Shown one piece after another: positions 12,215 through 26,480 of a stretch of DNA of 64,000 bases. The notes below the pieces were generated by a model. It did not search any database and was not told the origin of the DNA. It saw only the letters and a list, made by a program, of their open reading frames with translations. The position numbers and the translations under genes are program-made. The stretch comes from Eledone cirrhosa (Eukaryota; Mollusca; Cephalopoda; Octopoda; Eledonidae). The stretch is from assembly GCA_964016885.1 (NCBI GenBank), contig OZ024744.1, forward strand, positions 110,444,536 to 110,508,535. The letters run 5' to 3'. Positions within the stretch are counted from its first letter, which is position 1. Every line of letters begins with the position of its first letter.

Positions 12215-14640
12215 ACCATCCACTACAAATTACATTGCCATGAACATACTAAAACTACACGATCTTCTATAACTTACCTTGCCCTGAACACAGTAAAACC
12301 ACACAATCCACTATAACTTACCTTGCCCTGAACACAGTAAAACTACACAATCCACTATAACTTACCTTGCCCTGAACACAGTAAATCTACACAATCCACT
12401 ATAACTTACCTTGCCCAGAACACAGTAAAACTACACAATCCACTATAACTTACCTTGCCCTGAGCACGGTAAAACTACACAATCCACTTCAACTTACCTT
12501 GCTCTGAACACAGTAAAACTACATAATCCACAATAACTTACCTTGCCCTGAACACAGTAAAATTACACAATCCACTATAACTAACCTTGCCCTGAACACA
12601 GTAAAACTACACAATCCACTGTAACTTACCTGGCTCTGAACACAGTAAAACTACACATTCCACTTTAATTTACCTTGCTCTGAACACAGTAAAACTACAC
12701 AATCCACTATAACTTAGCTTGTCCTGAACACCGTAAAACTACACAATCCACCATAACTTACCTTGCCCTGAACACAGTAAAAGTACATAATCCACTATAA
12801 CTTACCTTGCCCTGAACACAGTATAACTTACCTTGCCCTGAACACAGTAAAACTACACAATCCACTATAAATTACGTTGCTCTGAACACAGTAAAACTAC
12901 ATAATCCACTATAACTTACCTTGCCCTGAAAACACTAAAACTACACAATCTTCTATAACTTACCTTGCACTGAACACAGTAAAACTAGACAATCCCCTAT
13001 ACCTTACCTTGCTCTGAACACAGTAAAGCTACACAATCCACTATAACTTACTTTTCTGAACACAGTAAAACTACACAATCCACTATAACTTAAATTGCCC
13101 TGAACTCAGTAAAACTACATAATCCACTGTAACTTACCTTGCCCTGAACACAGTAAAACTACACAACCCACTATAAGTTACCTTGTCCTGAACACGGTAA
13201 AACTACACGATCCACTATAACTTACCTTCCCCTGAACAAAGTAAAACTACACAATCCACTATAACTTACCTTGCCCTGAACACAGTAAAACTACACAATC
13301 CACTATAACTTACCTTGCCCTGAACACAGTAAAACTACACAATCCACTATAACTTACCTTGACCTGAACACCATAAAACTACACAATCCACTTCAACTTA
13401 TCTTGCTCTGAACACAGTAAAACTACACAATCCACTATAACTTACCTTGCCTTGAACACAGTAAAATTACACGATCCACTATAACTAACCTTGCCCTGAA
13501 CACAGTAAGACTACACATTCCACTATAACTTACCTTGCCCTGAACACAGTAAAAGTACATAATCCACTATAACTTACCTTGACCTGAACACAGTATAACT
13601 TACCTTGCTCTGAACACAGTAAAACTACACAATCCAATTTAACTTACCTTGCTCTGAACACAGTAAAACTACACAATCCACTTTAACTTACCTTGCTCTG
13701 AACACAGTAAAACTACACAATCGACTATAACTTACCTTGCTCTGAACACAGTAAAACTACACAATCCACTTTAACTTACCTTGCTCTGAACACAGCAAAA
13801 CTACACAATCCTCTATAACTTACCTTGCCTTGAACACAGTAAAATTACACAATCCACTATAACTAACCTTGCCCCGAACACAGTAAAACTACACAATCCA
13901 CTATAACTTACCTTGATCTGAACACAGTAAAACTACACAATCCACTTTAACTTACCTTGCTTTGAACACAGTAAACTACACAATCCACTATAACTTACCT
14001 TGCCCTGAACACAGTAAAACTACGTAATCCACTATAACTTACCTTGCCCTGAACACAGTAAAACTAGACAATCCACTATAATTTACCTTGCCTTGAACAC
14101 AGTAAAACTACACAATCCACTATAACTCACCTTGCTCTGAACACAGTAAAACTACATAATCCACTATAACTTACCTTGCCCTGAACACAGTAAATCTAAC
14201 ACAATCCACTATAACTTACCTTGCCCTGAACACAGTAAAACTACACAATCCACTATAAATTATGTTTCCATGAACATACTAAAACTACACAATATTCTAT
14301 AACTTACCTTGCCCTGAACACAGTAAAACTACACAATCCACTATAACTTACCTTGCCCTGAACACAGTAAAACTACACAATCCACTATAACTTACCTTGC
14401 CTGAACACAGTAAAACTACACAATCCACTATAACTTACCTTGCCCTGAACACAGTAAAACTACACAATCCACTATAACTTACCTTGCCCTGAACACAGTA
14501 AAACTACACAATCCACTTCAACTTACCTTGCTCTGAACACAGTAAAACTACATAATCCACTATAACTTACCTTGCCCTGAACACAGTAAAACTAACACAA
14601 TCCACTATAACTTACCTTGCCCTGAACACAGTAAAACTAC
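12215..14640. repeat. HOR family F, copy 1 (2426 bp)
   Basis: First of five consecutive HOR copies, each opening with ACCATCCACTACAAATTAC followed by TTGCCATGAACATAC and GATCTTCT. Register markers are CTGAGCACGG (12464), the TTAGCTTGTCCTG monomer (12715), the half-length monomers at 12806 and 13578, CACGGTAAAACTACACGATCC (near 13193), CAATCGAC (13721) and TTATGTTTCCATG (near 14261). Relative to copy 2 it has one extra monomer around 12390 and keeps the older TTGACCTG / ACACATTCC arrangement at 13360-13530. Copy 2 shows a different arrangement there. Confidence 0.85.
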
Positions 14641-17400
14641 ACCATCCACTACAAATTACATTGCCATGAACATACTAAAACTACACGATCTTCTATAACT
14701 TACCTTGCCCTGAACACAGTAAAACTACACAATCCACTATAACTTACCTTGCCCTGAACACAGTAAAACTACACAATCCACTATAACTTACCTTGCCCAG
14801 AACACAGTAAAACTACACAATCCACTATAACTTACCTTGCCCTGAGCACGGTAAAACTACACAATCCACTTCAACTTACCTTGCTCTGAACACAGTAAAA
14901 CTACATAATCCACAATAACTTACCTTGCCCTGAACACAGTAAAATTACACAATCCACTATAACTAACCTTGCCCTGAACACAGTAAAACTACACAATCCA
15001 CTATAACTTACCTGGCTCTGAACACAGTAAAACTACACAATCCACTTTAATTTACCTTGCTCTGAACACAGTAAAACTACACAATCCACTATAACTTAGC
15101 TCGTCCTGAACACCGTAAAACTACACAATCCACCATAACTTACCTTGCCCTGAACACAGTAAAAGTACATAATCCACTATAACTTACCTTGCCCTGAACA
15201 CAGTATAACTTACCTTGCCCTGAACACAGTAAAACTACACAATCCACTATAAATTACGTTGCTCTGAACACAGTAAAACTACATAATCCACTATAACTTA
15301 CCTTGCCCTGAAAACACTAAAACTACACAATCTTCTATAACTTACCTTGCACTGAACACAGTAAAACTAGACAATCCCCTATACTTTACCTTGCTCTGAA
15401 CACAGTAAAGCTACACAATCCACTATAACTTACTTTTCTGAACACAGTAAAACTACACAATCCACTATAACTTAAATTGCCCTGAACTCAGTAAAACTAC
15501 ATAATCCACTGTAACTTACCTTGCCCTGAACACAGTAAAACTACACAACCCACTATAAGTTACCTTGCCCTGAACACGGTAAAACTACACGATCCACTAT
15601 AACTTACCTTGCCCTGAACACAGTAAAAGTACATAATCCACTATAACTTACCTTGCCCTGAACACAGTATAACTTACCTTGCTCTGAACACAGTAAAACT
15701 ACACAATCCAATTTAACTTACCTTGCTCTGAACACAGTAAATCTACACAATCCACTTTAACTTACCTTGCTCTGAACACAGTAAAACTACACAATCGACT
15801 ATAACTTACCTTGCTCTGAACACAGTAAAACTACACAATCCACTTTAACTTACCTTGCTCTGAACACAGTAAAACTACACAATCCACTATAACTTACCTT
15901 GCCTTGAACACAGTAAAATTACACAATCCATTATAACTAACCTTGCCCCGAACACAGTAAAACTACACAATCCACTATAACTTACCTTGCCCTGAACACA
16001 GTAAAACTACACAATCCACTATAACTTACCTTGCCCTGAACACAGTAAAACTACACAATCCACTATAACTTACCTTGCCCTGAACACAGTAAAACTACAC
16101 AATCCACTATAACTTACCTTGCCCTGAACACCATAAAACTACACAATCCACTTCAACTTATCTTGCTCTGAACACAGTAAAACTACACAATCCACTATAA
16201 CTTACCTTGCCTTGAACACAGTAAAATTACACAATCCACTATAACTAACCTTGCTCTGAACACAGTAAAACTACATAATACACTATAACTTACCTTGCCC
16301 TGAACACACTAAAACTACACAATCTTCTATAACTTACCTTGCCCTGAACACAGTATAACTTACCTTGCTCTGAACACAGTAAAACTACACAATCCAATTT
16401 AACTTACCTTGCTCTGAACACAGTAAAACTACACAATCCACTTTAACTTACCTTGCTCTGAACACAGTAAAACTACACAATCGACTATAACTTACCTTGC
16501 TCTGAACACAGTAAAACTACACAATCCACTTTAACTTACCTTGCTCTGAACACAGCAAAACTACACAATCCTCTATAACTTACCTTGCCTTGAACACAGT
16601 AAAATTACACAATCCACTATAACTAACCTTGCCCCGAACACAGTAAAACTACACAATCCACTATAACTTACCTTGATCTGAACACAGTAAAACTACACAA
16701 TCCACTTTAACTTACCTTGCTTTGAACACAGTAAACTACACAATCCACTATAACTTACCTTGCCCTGAACACAGTAAAACTACGTAATCCACTATAACTT
16801 ACCTTGCCCTGAACACAGTAAAACTAGACAATCCACTATAATTTACCTTGCCTTGAACACAGTAAAACTACACAATCCACTATAACTCACCTTGCTCTGA
16901 ACACAGTAAAACTACATAATCCACTATAACTTACCTTGCCCTGAACACAGTAAATCTAACACAATCCACTATAACTTACCTTGCCCTGAACACAGTAAAA
17001 CTACACAATCCACTATAAATTATGTTTCCATGAACATACTAAAACTACACAATATTCTATAACTTACCTTGCCCTGAACACAGTAAAACTACACAATCCA
17101 CTATAACTTACCTTGCCCTGAACACAGTAAAACTACACAATCCACTATAACTTACCTTGCCTGAACACAGTAAAACTACACAATCCACTATAACTTACCT
17201 TGTCCTGAACACAGTAAAACTACACAATCCACTATAACTTACCTTGCCCTGAACACAGTAAAACTACACAATCCACTTCAACTTACCTTGCTCTGAACAC
17301 AGTAAAACTACATAATCCACTATAACTTACCTTGCCCTGAACACAGTAAAACTAACACAATCCACTATAACTTACCTTGCCCTGAACACAGTAAAACTAC
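14641..17400. repeat. HOR family F, copy 2 (2760 bp)
   Basis: The opening haplotype recurs 2426 bp after copy 1, and again at 17401. Markers: CTGAGCACGG at 14846, TTAGCTCGTCC at 15097 (copy 1 has TTAGCTTGTCC), half-length monomers at 15188, 15652 and 16338, and TTATGTTTCC near 17021. Unlike copy 1, it carries the CATAATACAC and CACACTAAAAC pair near 16275-16315. Copies 3 to 5 share the TCGTCC change, so copy 1 is the outlier and copies 2-5 a younger amplification. Confidence 0.87.
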
Positions 17401-20336
17401 ACCATCCACTACAAATTACATTGCCATGAACATACTAAAACTACACGATCTTCTATAACTTACCTTGCCCTGAACACAGTAAAACCACACAATCCACTAT
17501 AACTTACCTTGCCCTGAACACAGTAAAACTACACAATCCACTAAAACTTACCTTGCCCTGAACACAGTAAAACTACACAATCCACTATAACTTACCTTGC
17601 CCAGAACACAGTAAAACTACACAATCCACTATAACTTACCTTGCCCTGAGCACGGTAAAACTACACAATCCACTTCAACTTACCTTGCTCTGAACACAGT
17701 AAAACTACATAATCCACAATAACTTACCTTGCCCTGAACACAGTAAAATTACACAATCCACTATAACTAACCTTGCCCTGAACACAGTAAAACTACACAA
17801 TCCACTATAACTTACCTGGCTCTGAACACAGTAAAACTACACAATCCACTTTAATTTACCTTTCTCTGAACACAGTAAAACTACACAATCCACTATAACT
17901 TAGCTCGTCCTGAACACCGTAAAACTACACAATCCACCATAACTTACCTTGCCCTGAACACAGTAAAAGTACATAATCCACTATAACTTACCTTGCCCTG
18001 AACACAGTATAACTTACCTTGCCCTGAACACAGTAAAACTACACAATCCACTATAAATTACGTTGCTCTGAACACAGTAAAACTACATAATCCACTATAA
18101 CTTACCTTGCCCTGAAAACACTAAAACTACACAATCTTCTATAACTTACCTTGCACTGAACACAGTAAAACTAGACAATCCCCTATACTTTACCTTGCTC
18201 TGAACACAGTAAAGCTACACAATCCACTATAACTTACTTTTCTGAACACAGTAAAACTACACAATCCACTATAACTTAAATTGCCCTGAACTCAGTAAAA
18301 CTACATAATCCACTGTAACTTACCTTGCCCTGAACACAGTAAAACTACACAACCCACTATAAGTTACCTTGCCCTGAACACGGTAAAACTACACGATCCA
18401 CTATAACTTACCTTGCCCTGAACACAGTAAAAGTACATAATCCACTATAACTTACCTTGCCCTGAACACAGTATAACTTACCTTGCTCTGAACACAGTAA
18501 AACTACACAATCCAATTTAACTTACCTTGCTCTGAACACAGTAAATCTACACAATCCACTTTAACTTACCTTGCTCTGAACACAGTAAAACTACACAATC
18601 GACTATAACTTACCTTGCTCTGAACACAGTAAAACTACACAATCCACTTTAACTTACCTTGCTCTGAACACAGTAAAACTACACAATCCACTATAACTTA
18701 CCTTGCCTTGAACACAGTAAAATTACACAATCCATTATAACTAACCTTGCCCCGAACACAGTAAAACTACACAATCCACTATAACTTACCTTGCCCTGAA
18801 CACAGTAAAACTACACAATCCACTATAACTTACCTTGCTCTGAACACAGTAAAACTACATAATCCACTATAACTTACCTTGCCCTGAACACAGTAAAACT
18901 ACACCATCCACTATAAATTACGTTGCCATGAACATACTAAAACTACACGATCTTCTATAACTTACCTTGCCCTGAACACAGTAAAACCACACAATCCACT
19001 ATAACTTACCTTGTCCTGAACACAGTAAAACTACACAATCCACTATAACTTACCTTGCCCTGAACACAGTAAAACTACACAATCCACTATAACTTACCTT
19101 GCCCTGAACACAGTAAAACTACACAATCCACTATAACTTACCTTGCCCTGAACACCATAAAACTACACAATCCACTTCAACTTATCTTGCTCTGAACACA
19201 GTAAAACTACATAATACACTATAACTTACCTTGCCCTGAACACACTAAAACTACACAATCTTCTATAACTTACCTTGCCCTGAACACAGTATAACTTACC
19301 TTGCTCTGAACACAGTAAAACTACACAATCCAATTTAACTTACCTTGCTCTGAACACAGTAAAACTACACAATCCACTTTAACTTACCTTGCTCTGAACA
19401 CAGTAAAACTACACAATCGACTATAACTTACCTTGCTCTGAACACAGTAAAACTACACAATCCACTTTAACTTACCTTGCTCTGAACACAGCAAAACTAC
19501 ACAATCCTCTATAACTTACCTTGCCTTGAACACAGTAAAATTACACAATCCACTATAACTAACCTTGCCCCGAACACAGTAAAACTACACAATCCACTAT
19601 AACTTACCTTGATCTGAACACAGTAAAACTACACAATCCACTTTAACTTACCTTGCTTTGAACACAGTAAACTACACAATCCACTATAACTTACCTTGCC
19701 CTGAACACAGTAAAACTACGTAATCCACTATAACTTACCTTGCCCTGAACACAGTAAAACTAGACAATCCACTATAATTTACCTTGCCTTGAACACAGTA
19801 AAACTACACAATCCACTATAACTCACCTTGCTCTGAACACAGTAAAACTACATAATCCACTATAACTTACCTTGCCCTGAACACAGTAAAACTAACACAA
19901 TCCACTATAACTTACCTTGCCCTGAACACAGTAAAACTACACAATCCACTATAAATTATGTTTCCATGAACATACTAAAACTACACAATATTCTATAACT
20001 TACCTTGCCCTGAACACAGTAAAACTACACAATCCACTATAACTTACCTTGCCCTGAACACAGTAAAACTACACAATCCACTATAACTTACCTTGCCTGA
20101 ACACAGTAAAACTACACAATCCACTATAACTTACCTTGCCCTGAACACAGTAAAACTACACAATCCACTATAACTTACCTTGCCCTGAACACAGTAAAAC
20201 TACACAATCCACTTCAACTTACCTTGCTCTGAACACAGTAAAACTACATAATCCACTATAACTTACCTTGCCCTGAACACAGTAAAACTAACACAATCCA
20301 CTATAACTTACCTTGCCCTGAACACAGTAAAACTAC
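17401..20336. repeat. HOR family F, copy 3 (2936 bp)
   Basis: The longest copy. It has one extra monomer near 17540 (giving CTAAAACTTACC), and near 18840-19180 it carries a sub-block with a second CACCATCC / GATCTTCT haplotype at 18903-18956 in its CTATAAATTACGTTGCC form. CTGAGCACGG is at 17650, and half-length monomers are at 17992, 18456 and 19274. The 2936-bp step to copy 4 is constant across the opening haplotype, TCGTCC (17905 to 20841) and the half-length pair. Confidence 0.87.
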
Positions 20337-22147
20337 ACCATCCACTACAAATTACATTGCCATGAACATACTAAAACTACATGATCTTCTATAACTTACC
20401 TTGCCCTGAACACAGTAAAACCACACAATCCACTATAACTTACCTTGCCCTGAACACAGTAAAACTACACAATCCACTATAACTTACCTTGCCCTGAACA
20501 CAGTAAAACTACACAATCCACTATAACTTACCTTGCCCAGAACACAGTAAAACTACACAATCCACTATAACTTACCTTGCCCTGAGCACGGTAAAACTAC
20601 ACAATCCACTTCAACTTACCTTGCTCTGAACACAGTAAAACTACATAATCCACAATAACTTACCTTGCCCTGAACACAGTAAAATTACACAATCCACTAT
20701 AACTAACCTTGCCCTGAACACAGTAAAACTACACAATCCACTATAACTTACCTGGCTCTGAACACAGTAAAACTACACAATCCACTTTAATTTACCTTGC
20801 TCTGAACACAGTAAAACTACACAATCCACTATAACTTAGCTCGTCCTGAACACCGTAAAACTACACAATCCACCATAACTTACCTTGCCCTGAACACAGT
20901 AAAAGTACATAATCCACTATAACTTACCTTGCCCTGAACACAGTATAACTTACCTTGCCCTGAACACAGTAAAACTACACAATCCACTATAAATTACGTT
21001 GCTCTGAACACAGTAAAACTACATAATCCACTATAACTTACCTTGCCCTGAAAACACTAAAACTACACAATCTTCTATAACTTACCTTGCACTGAACACA
21101 GTAAAACTAGACAATCCCCTATACTTTACCTTGCTCTGAACACAGTAAAGCTACACAATCCACTATAACTTACTTTTCTGAACACAGTAAAACTACACAA
21201 TCCACTATAACTTAAATTGCCCTGAACTCAGTAAAACTACATAATCCACTGTAACTTACCTTGCCCTGAACACAGTAAAACTACACAACCCACTATAAGT
21301 TACCTTGCCCTGAACACGGTAAAACTACACGATCCACTATAACTTACCTTGCCCTGAACACAGTAAAAGTACATAATCCACTATAACTTACCTTGCCCTG
21401 AACACAGTATAACTTACCTTGCTCTGAACACAGTAAAACTACACAATCCAATTTAACTTACCTTGCTCTGAACACAGTAAATCTACACAATCCACTTTAA
21501 CTTACCTTGCTCTGAACACAGTAAAACTACACAATCGACTATAACTTACCTTGCTCTGAACACAGTAAAACTACACAATCCACTTTAACTTACCTTGCTC
21601 TGAACACAGTAAAACTACACAATCCACTATAACTTACCTTGCCTTGAACACAGTAAAATTACACAATCCATTATAACTAACCTTGCCCCGAACACAGTAA
21701 AACTAACACAATCCACTATAACTTACCTTGCCCTGAACACAGTAAAACTACACAATCCACTATAAATTATGTTTCCATGAACATACTAAAACTATACAAT
21801 ATTCTATAACTTACCTTGCCCTGAACACAGTAAAACTACACAATCCACTATAACTTACCTTGCCCTGAACACAGTAAAACTACACAATCCACTATAACTT
21901 ACCTTGCCTGAACACAGTAAAACTACACAATCCACTATAACTTACCTTGCCCTGAACACAGTAAAACTACACAATCCACTATAACTTACCTTGCCCTGAA
22001 CACAGTAAAACTACACAATCCACTTCAACTTACCTTGCTCTGAACACAGTAAAACTACATAATCCACTATAACTTACCTTGCCCTGAACACAGTAAAACT
22101 AACACAATCCACTATAACTTACCTTGCCCTGAACACAGTAAAACTAC
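20337..22147. repeat. HOR family F, copy 4 (1811 bp, internally deleted)
   Basis: It matches copy 3 from its start to about 21700, then jumps from the CCCCGAACACAGTAAAACTA monomer straight into ACACAATCC of the CTAACAC monomer. This omits the equivalent of 18765-19890. The loss equals the length difference between the copies, 2936 minus 1811 = 1125 bp. The breakpoint falls within the shared CACAGTAAAACTA, so it is invisible at the monomer level. Markers: CTGAGCACGG 20586, half-length monomers 20928 and 21392. Confidence 0.87.
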
Positions 22148-24020
22148 ACCATCCACTACAAATTACATTGCCATGAACATACTAAAACTACATGATCTTC
22201 TATAACTTACCTTGCCCTGAACACAGTAAAACCACACAATCCACTATAACTTACCTTGCCCTGAACACAGTAAAACTACACAATCCACTATAACTTACCT
22301 TGCCCTGAACACAGTAAAACTACACAATCCACTATAACTTACCTTGCCCAGAACACAGTAAAACTACACAATCCACTATAACTTACCTTGCCCTGAGCAC
22401 GGTAAAACTACACAATCCACTTCAACTTACCTTGCTCTGAACACAGTAAAACTACATAATCCACAATAACTTACCTTGCCCTGAACACAGTAAAATTACA
22501 CAATCCACTATAACTAACCTTGCCCTGAACACAGTAAAACTACACAATCCACTATAACTTACCTGGCTCTGAACACAGTAAAACTACACAATCCACTTTA
22601 ATTTACCTTGCTCTGAACACAGTAAAACTACACAATCCACTATGACTTAGCTCGTCCTGAACACCGTAAAACTACACAATCCACCATAACTTACCTTGCC
22701 CTGAACACAGTAAAAGTACATAATCCACTATAACTTACCTTGCCCTGAACACAGTATAACTTACCTTGCCCTGAACACAGTAAAACTACACAATCCACTA
22801 TAAATTACGTTGCTCTGAACACAGTAAAACTACATAATCCACTATAACTTACCTTGCCCTGAAAACACTAAAACTACACAATCTTCTATAACTTACCTTG
22901 CACTGAACACAGTAAAACTAGACAATCCCCTATACTTTACCTTGCTCTGAACACAGTAAAGCTACACAATCCACTATAACTTACTTTTCTGAACACAGTA
23001 AAACTACACAATCCACTATAACTTAAATTGCCCTGAACTCAGTAAAACTACATAATCCACTGTAACTTACCTTGCCCTGAACACAGTAAAACTACACAAC
23101 CCACTATAAGTTACCTTGCCCTGAACACGGTAAAACTACACGATCCACTATAACTTACCTTGCCCTGAACACAGTAAAAGTACATAATCCACTATAACTT
23201 ACCTTGCCCTGAACACAGTATAACTTACCTTGCTCTGAACACAGTAAAACTACACAATCCAATTTAACTTACCTTGCTCTGAACACAGTAAATCTACACA
23301 ATCCACTTTAACTTACCTTGCTCTGAACACAGTAAAACTACACAATCGACTATAACTTACCTTGCTCTGAACACAGTAAAACTACACAATCCACTTTAAC
23401 TTACCTTGCTCTGAACACAGTAAAACTACACAATCCACTATAACTTACCTTGCCTTGAACACAGTAAAATTACACAATCCATTATAACTAACCTTGCCCC
23501 GAACACAGTAAAACTACACAATCCACTATAACTTACCTTGCCCTCAACACAGTAAAACTACACAATCCACTATAACTTACCTTGCTCTGAACACAGTAAA
23601 ACTACATAATCCACTATAACTTACCTTGCCCTGAACACAGTAAAACTACACCATCCACTATAAATTACGTTGCCATGAACATACTAAAACTACACGATCT
23701 TCTATAACTTACCTTGCCCTGAACACAGTAAAACCACACAATCCACTATAACTTACCTTGCCCTGAACACAGTAAAACTACACAATCCACTATAACTTAC
23801 CTTGCCCTGAACACAGTAAAACTACACAATCCACTATAACTTACCTTGCCCTGAACACAGTAAAACTACACAATCCACTATAACTTACCTTGCCCTGAAC
23901 ACCATAAAACTACACAATCCACTTCAACTTATCTTGCTCTGAACACAGTAAAACTACACAATCCACTATAACTTACCTTGCCTTGAACACAGTAAAATTA
24001 CACAATCCACTATAACTAAC
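22148..24020. repeat. HOR family F, copy 5 (partial)
   Basis: It opens with the same haplotype (GATCTTCT at 22194) and carries CTGAGCACGG 22397, TCGTCC 22652 and half-length monomers 22739 and 23203. It again has the second CACCATCC haplotype at 23650, matching 18903 at an offset of 4747 (2936 + 1811). It therefore descends from a copy-3-like unit and not from the deleted copy 4. Register is lost at about 24.0 kb, where the 1018-bp tandem family begins. Confidence 0.84.
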
Positions 24021-25683
24021 CTTGCTCTGAACACAGTAAAACTACATAATACACTATAACTTACCTTGCCCTGAACACACTAAAACTACACAATCTTCTA
24101 TAACTTACCTTGCCCTGAACACAGTAAAACTAAACAATCCCCTATACCTTACCTTGCTCTGAACACAGTAAAACTACACAATCCACTATAACTTACTTTT
24201 CTGAACACAGTAAAACTCCACAATCCACTATAACTTAAATTGCCCTGAACTCAGTAAAACTACATAATCCACTGTAACTTACCTTGCCCTGAACACAGTA
24301 AAACTACACAACCCACTATAACTTACCTTGCCCTGAACACAGTAAAACTACACGATCCACTATAACTTACCTTGCCCTGAACACAGTAAAAGTACATAAT
24401 CCACTATAACTTACCTTGCCCTGAACACAGTATAACTTACCTTGCTCTGAACACAGTAAAACTACACAATCCAATTTAACTTACCTTGCTCTGAACACAG
24501 TAAATCTACACAATCCACTTTAACTTACCTTGCTCTGAACACAGTAAAACTACACAATCGACTATAACTTACCTTGCTCTGAACACAGTAAAACTACACA
24601 ATCCACTTTAACTTACCTTGCTCTGAACACAGTAAAACTACACAATCCACTATAACTTACCTTGCCCTGAACACAGTAAAATTACACAATCCACTATAAC
24701 TAACCTTGCCCTGAACTCAGTAAAACTACACAATCCACTATAACTTACCTGGCTCTGAACACAGTAAAACTACATAATCCACTTTAATTTACCTTGCTCT
24801 GAACACAGTAAAACTACACAATCCACTATAACTTAGCTTGTCCTGAACACAGTAAAACTACACAATCCACTATAACTTACCTTGCCCTGAACACGGTATA
24901 ACTTACCTTGCTCTGAACACAGTAAAACTACACAATCCCATTTAACTTACCTTGCTCTGAACACAGTAAAACTACACAATTCACTTTAACTTACCTTGCC
25001 CTGAACACAGTAAAACTACACAATCCACTATAAATTACCTTGCTCTGAACACAGTAAAACTACATAATCCACTATAACTTACCTTGCCCTGAACACACTA
25101 AAACTACACAATCTTCTATAACTTACCTTGCCCTGAACACAGTAAAACTAGACAATCCCCTATACCTTACCTGGCTCTGAACACAGTAAAACTACACAAT
25201 CCACTATAACTTACTTTTCTGAACACAGTAAAACTACACAATCCACTATAACTTAAATTGCCCTGAACTCAGTAAAACTACATAATCCACTGTAACTTAC
25301 CTTACCCTGAACACAGTAAAACTACTCAACCCACTATAACTTACCTTGCCCTGAACACAGTAAAACTACACGATCCACTATAACTTACCTTGCCCTGAAC
25401 ACAGTAAAAGTACATAATCCACTATAACTTACCTTGCCCTGAACACAGTATAACTTACCTTGCTCTGAACACAGTAAAACTACACAATCCAATTTAACTT
25501 ACCTTGCTCTGAACACAGTAAATCTACACAATCCACTTTAACTTACCTTGCTCTGAACAGAGTAAAACTACACAATCGACTATAACTTACCTTGCTCTGA
25601 ACACAGTAAAACTACACAATCCACGTTAACTTACCTTGCTCTGAACACAGTAAAACTACACAATCCACTATAACTTACCTTGC
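24020..25683. repeat. 1018-bp tandem duplication
   Basis: Markers at 24020-24665 recur at 25038-25683 with a constant offset of 1018 bp. They include TTACTTTTCTGAAC (24193 and 25211), CTCAGTAAAACTACATAATCC with CACTGTAAC, half-length monomers 24415 and 25433, and CAATCGAC (24555 and 25573). Between the paired parts, 24665-25037 holds TTAACTTGCC-type and TTTAATTTACC monomers plus an additional half-length monomer at 24881 with CACGGTATAAC. Single-base differences are scattered, for example CTACTCAACCC (25323) and CACGTTAAC (25623). Confidence 0.85.
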
Positions 25684-26219
25684 CTTGAACACAGTAAAAT
25701 TACACAATCCATTATAACTAACCTTGCCCCGAACACAGTAAAACTACACAATCCACTATAACTTACCTTGCCCTGAACACAGTAAAACTACACAATCCAC
25801 TATAACTTACCTTGCTCTGAACACAGTAAAACTACATAATCCAATATAACTTACCTTGCCCTGAACACAGTAAAACTAACACAATCCACTATAACTTACC
25901 TTGCCCTGAACACAGTAAATCTACACCATCCACTATAAATTACGTTGCCATGAACATACTAAAACTACACGATCTTCTATAACTTACCTTGCCCTGAACA
26001 CAGTAAAATCACACAATCCACTATAACTTACCTTGCCCTGAACACAGTAAAACTACACAATCCACTATAACTTACCTTGCCCTGAACACAGTAAAACTAC
26101 ACAATCCACTATAACTTACCTTGCACTGAACACAGTAAAACTACACAATCCACTATAACTTACCTTGCCCTGAACACCATAAAACTACACAATCCACTTC
26201 AACTTATCTTGCTCTGAAC

Positions 26220-26480
26220 ACAGTAAAACAACGCAACCCACTATAACTTACCTTGCTCTGAACACAGTAAAACTATATAATCCACTATTGCTTACCTTGC
26301 CCTGAACACAGCAAAACTACATAATCCACTATAACTTACCTTGCTCTGAACACAGTAAAACTACACAATCCACTATAACTTACCTTGCTCTGAACACAGT
26401 AAAACTACACAACACACTATAACTTACCTTGCCCTGAACACAGTAAAACTACATAATCCACTATTGCTTACCTTGCCCTG
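26220..26480. repeat. Island matching the right compartment
   Basis: About 260 bp with the rare GTAAAACAACGCAACCC monomer followed by CTATATAATCCACTATTGC, CATAATCC, a GCTCTG unit and a second ATTGCTTACC monomer. The same succession lies at 44591-44850 (offset 18371 bp at both AACGCAA and AACTATATA) and again near 46790. CTATATAATCC with ATTGCTTACC is otherwise a right-compartment marker. I read this as sequence exchanged between the compartments, or a relic of an ancestral arrangement. Small differences (CAGCAAAAC at 26310, CACAACACAC at 26410) show it is not brand new. Confidence 0.82.
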
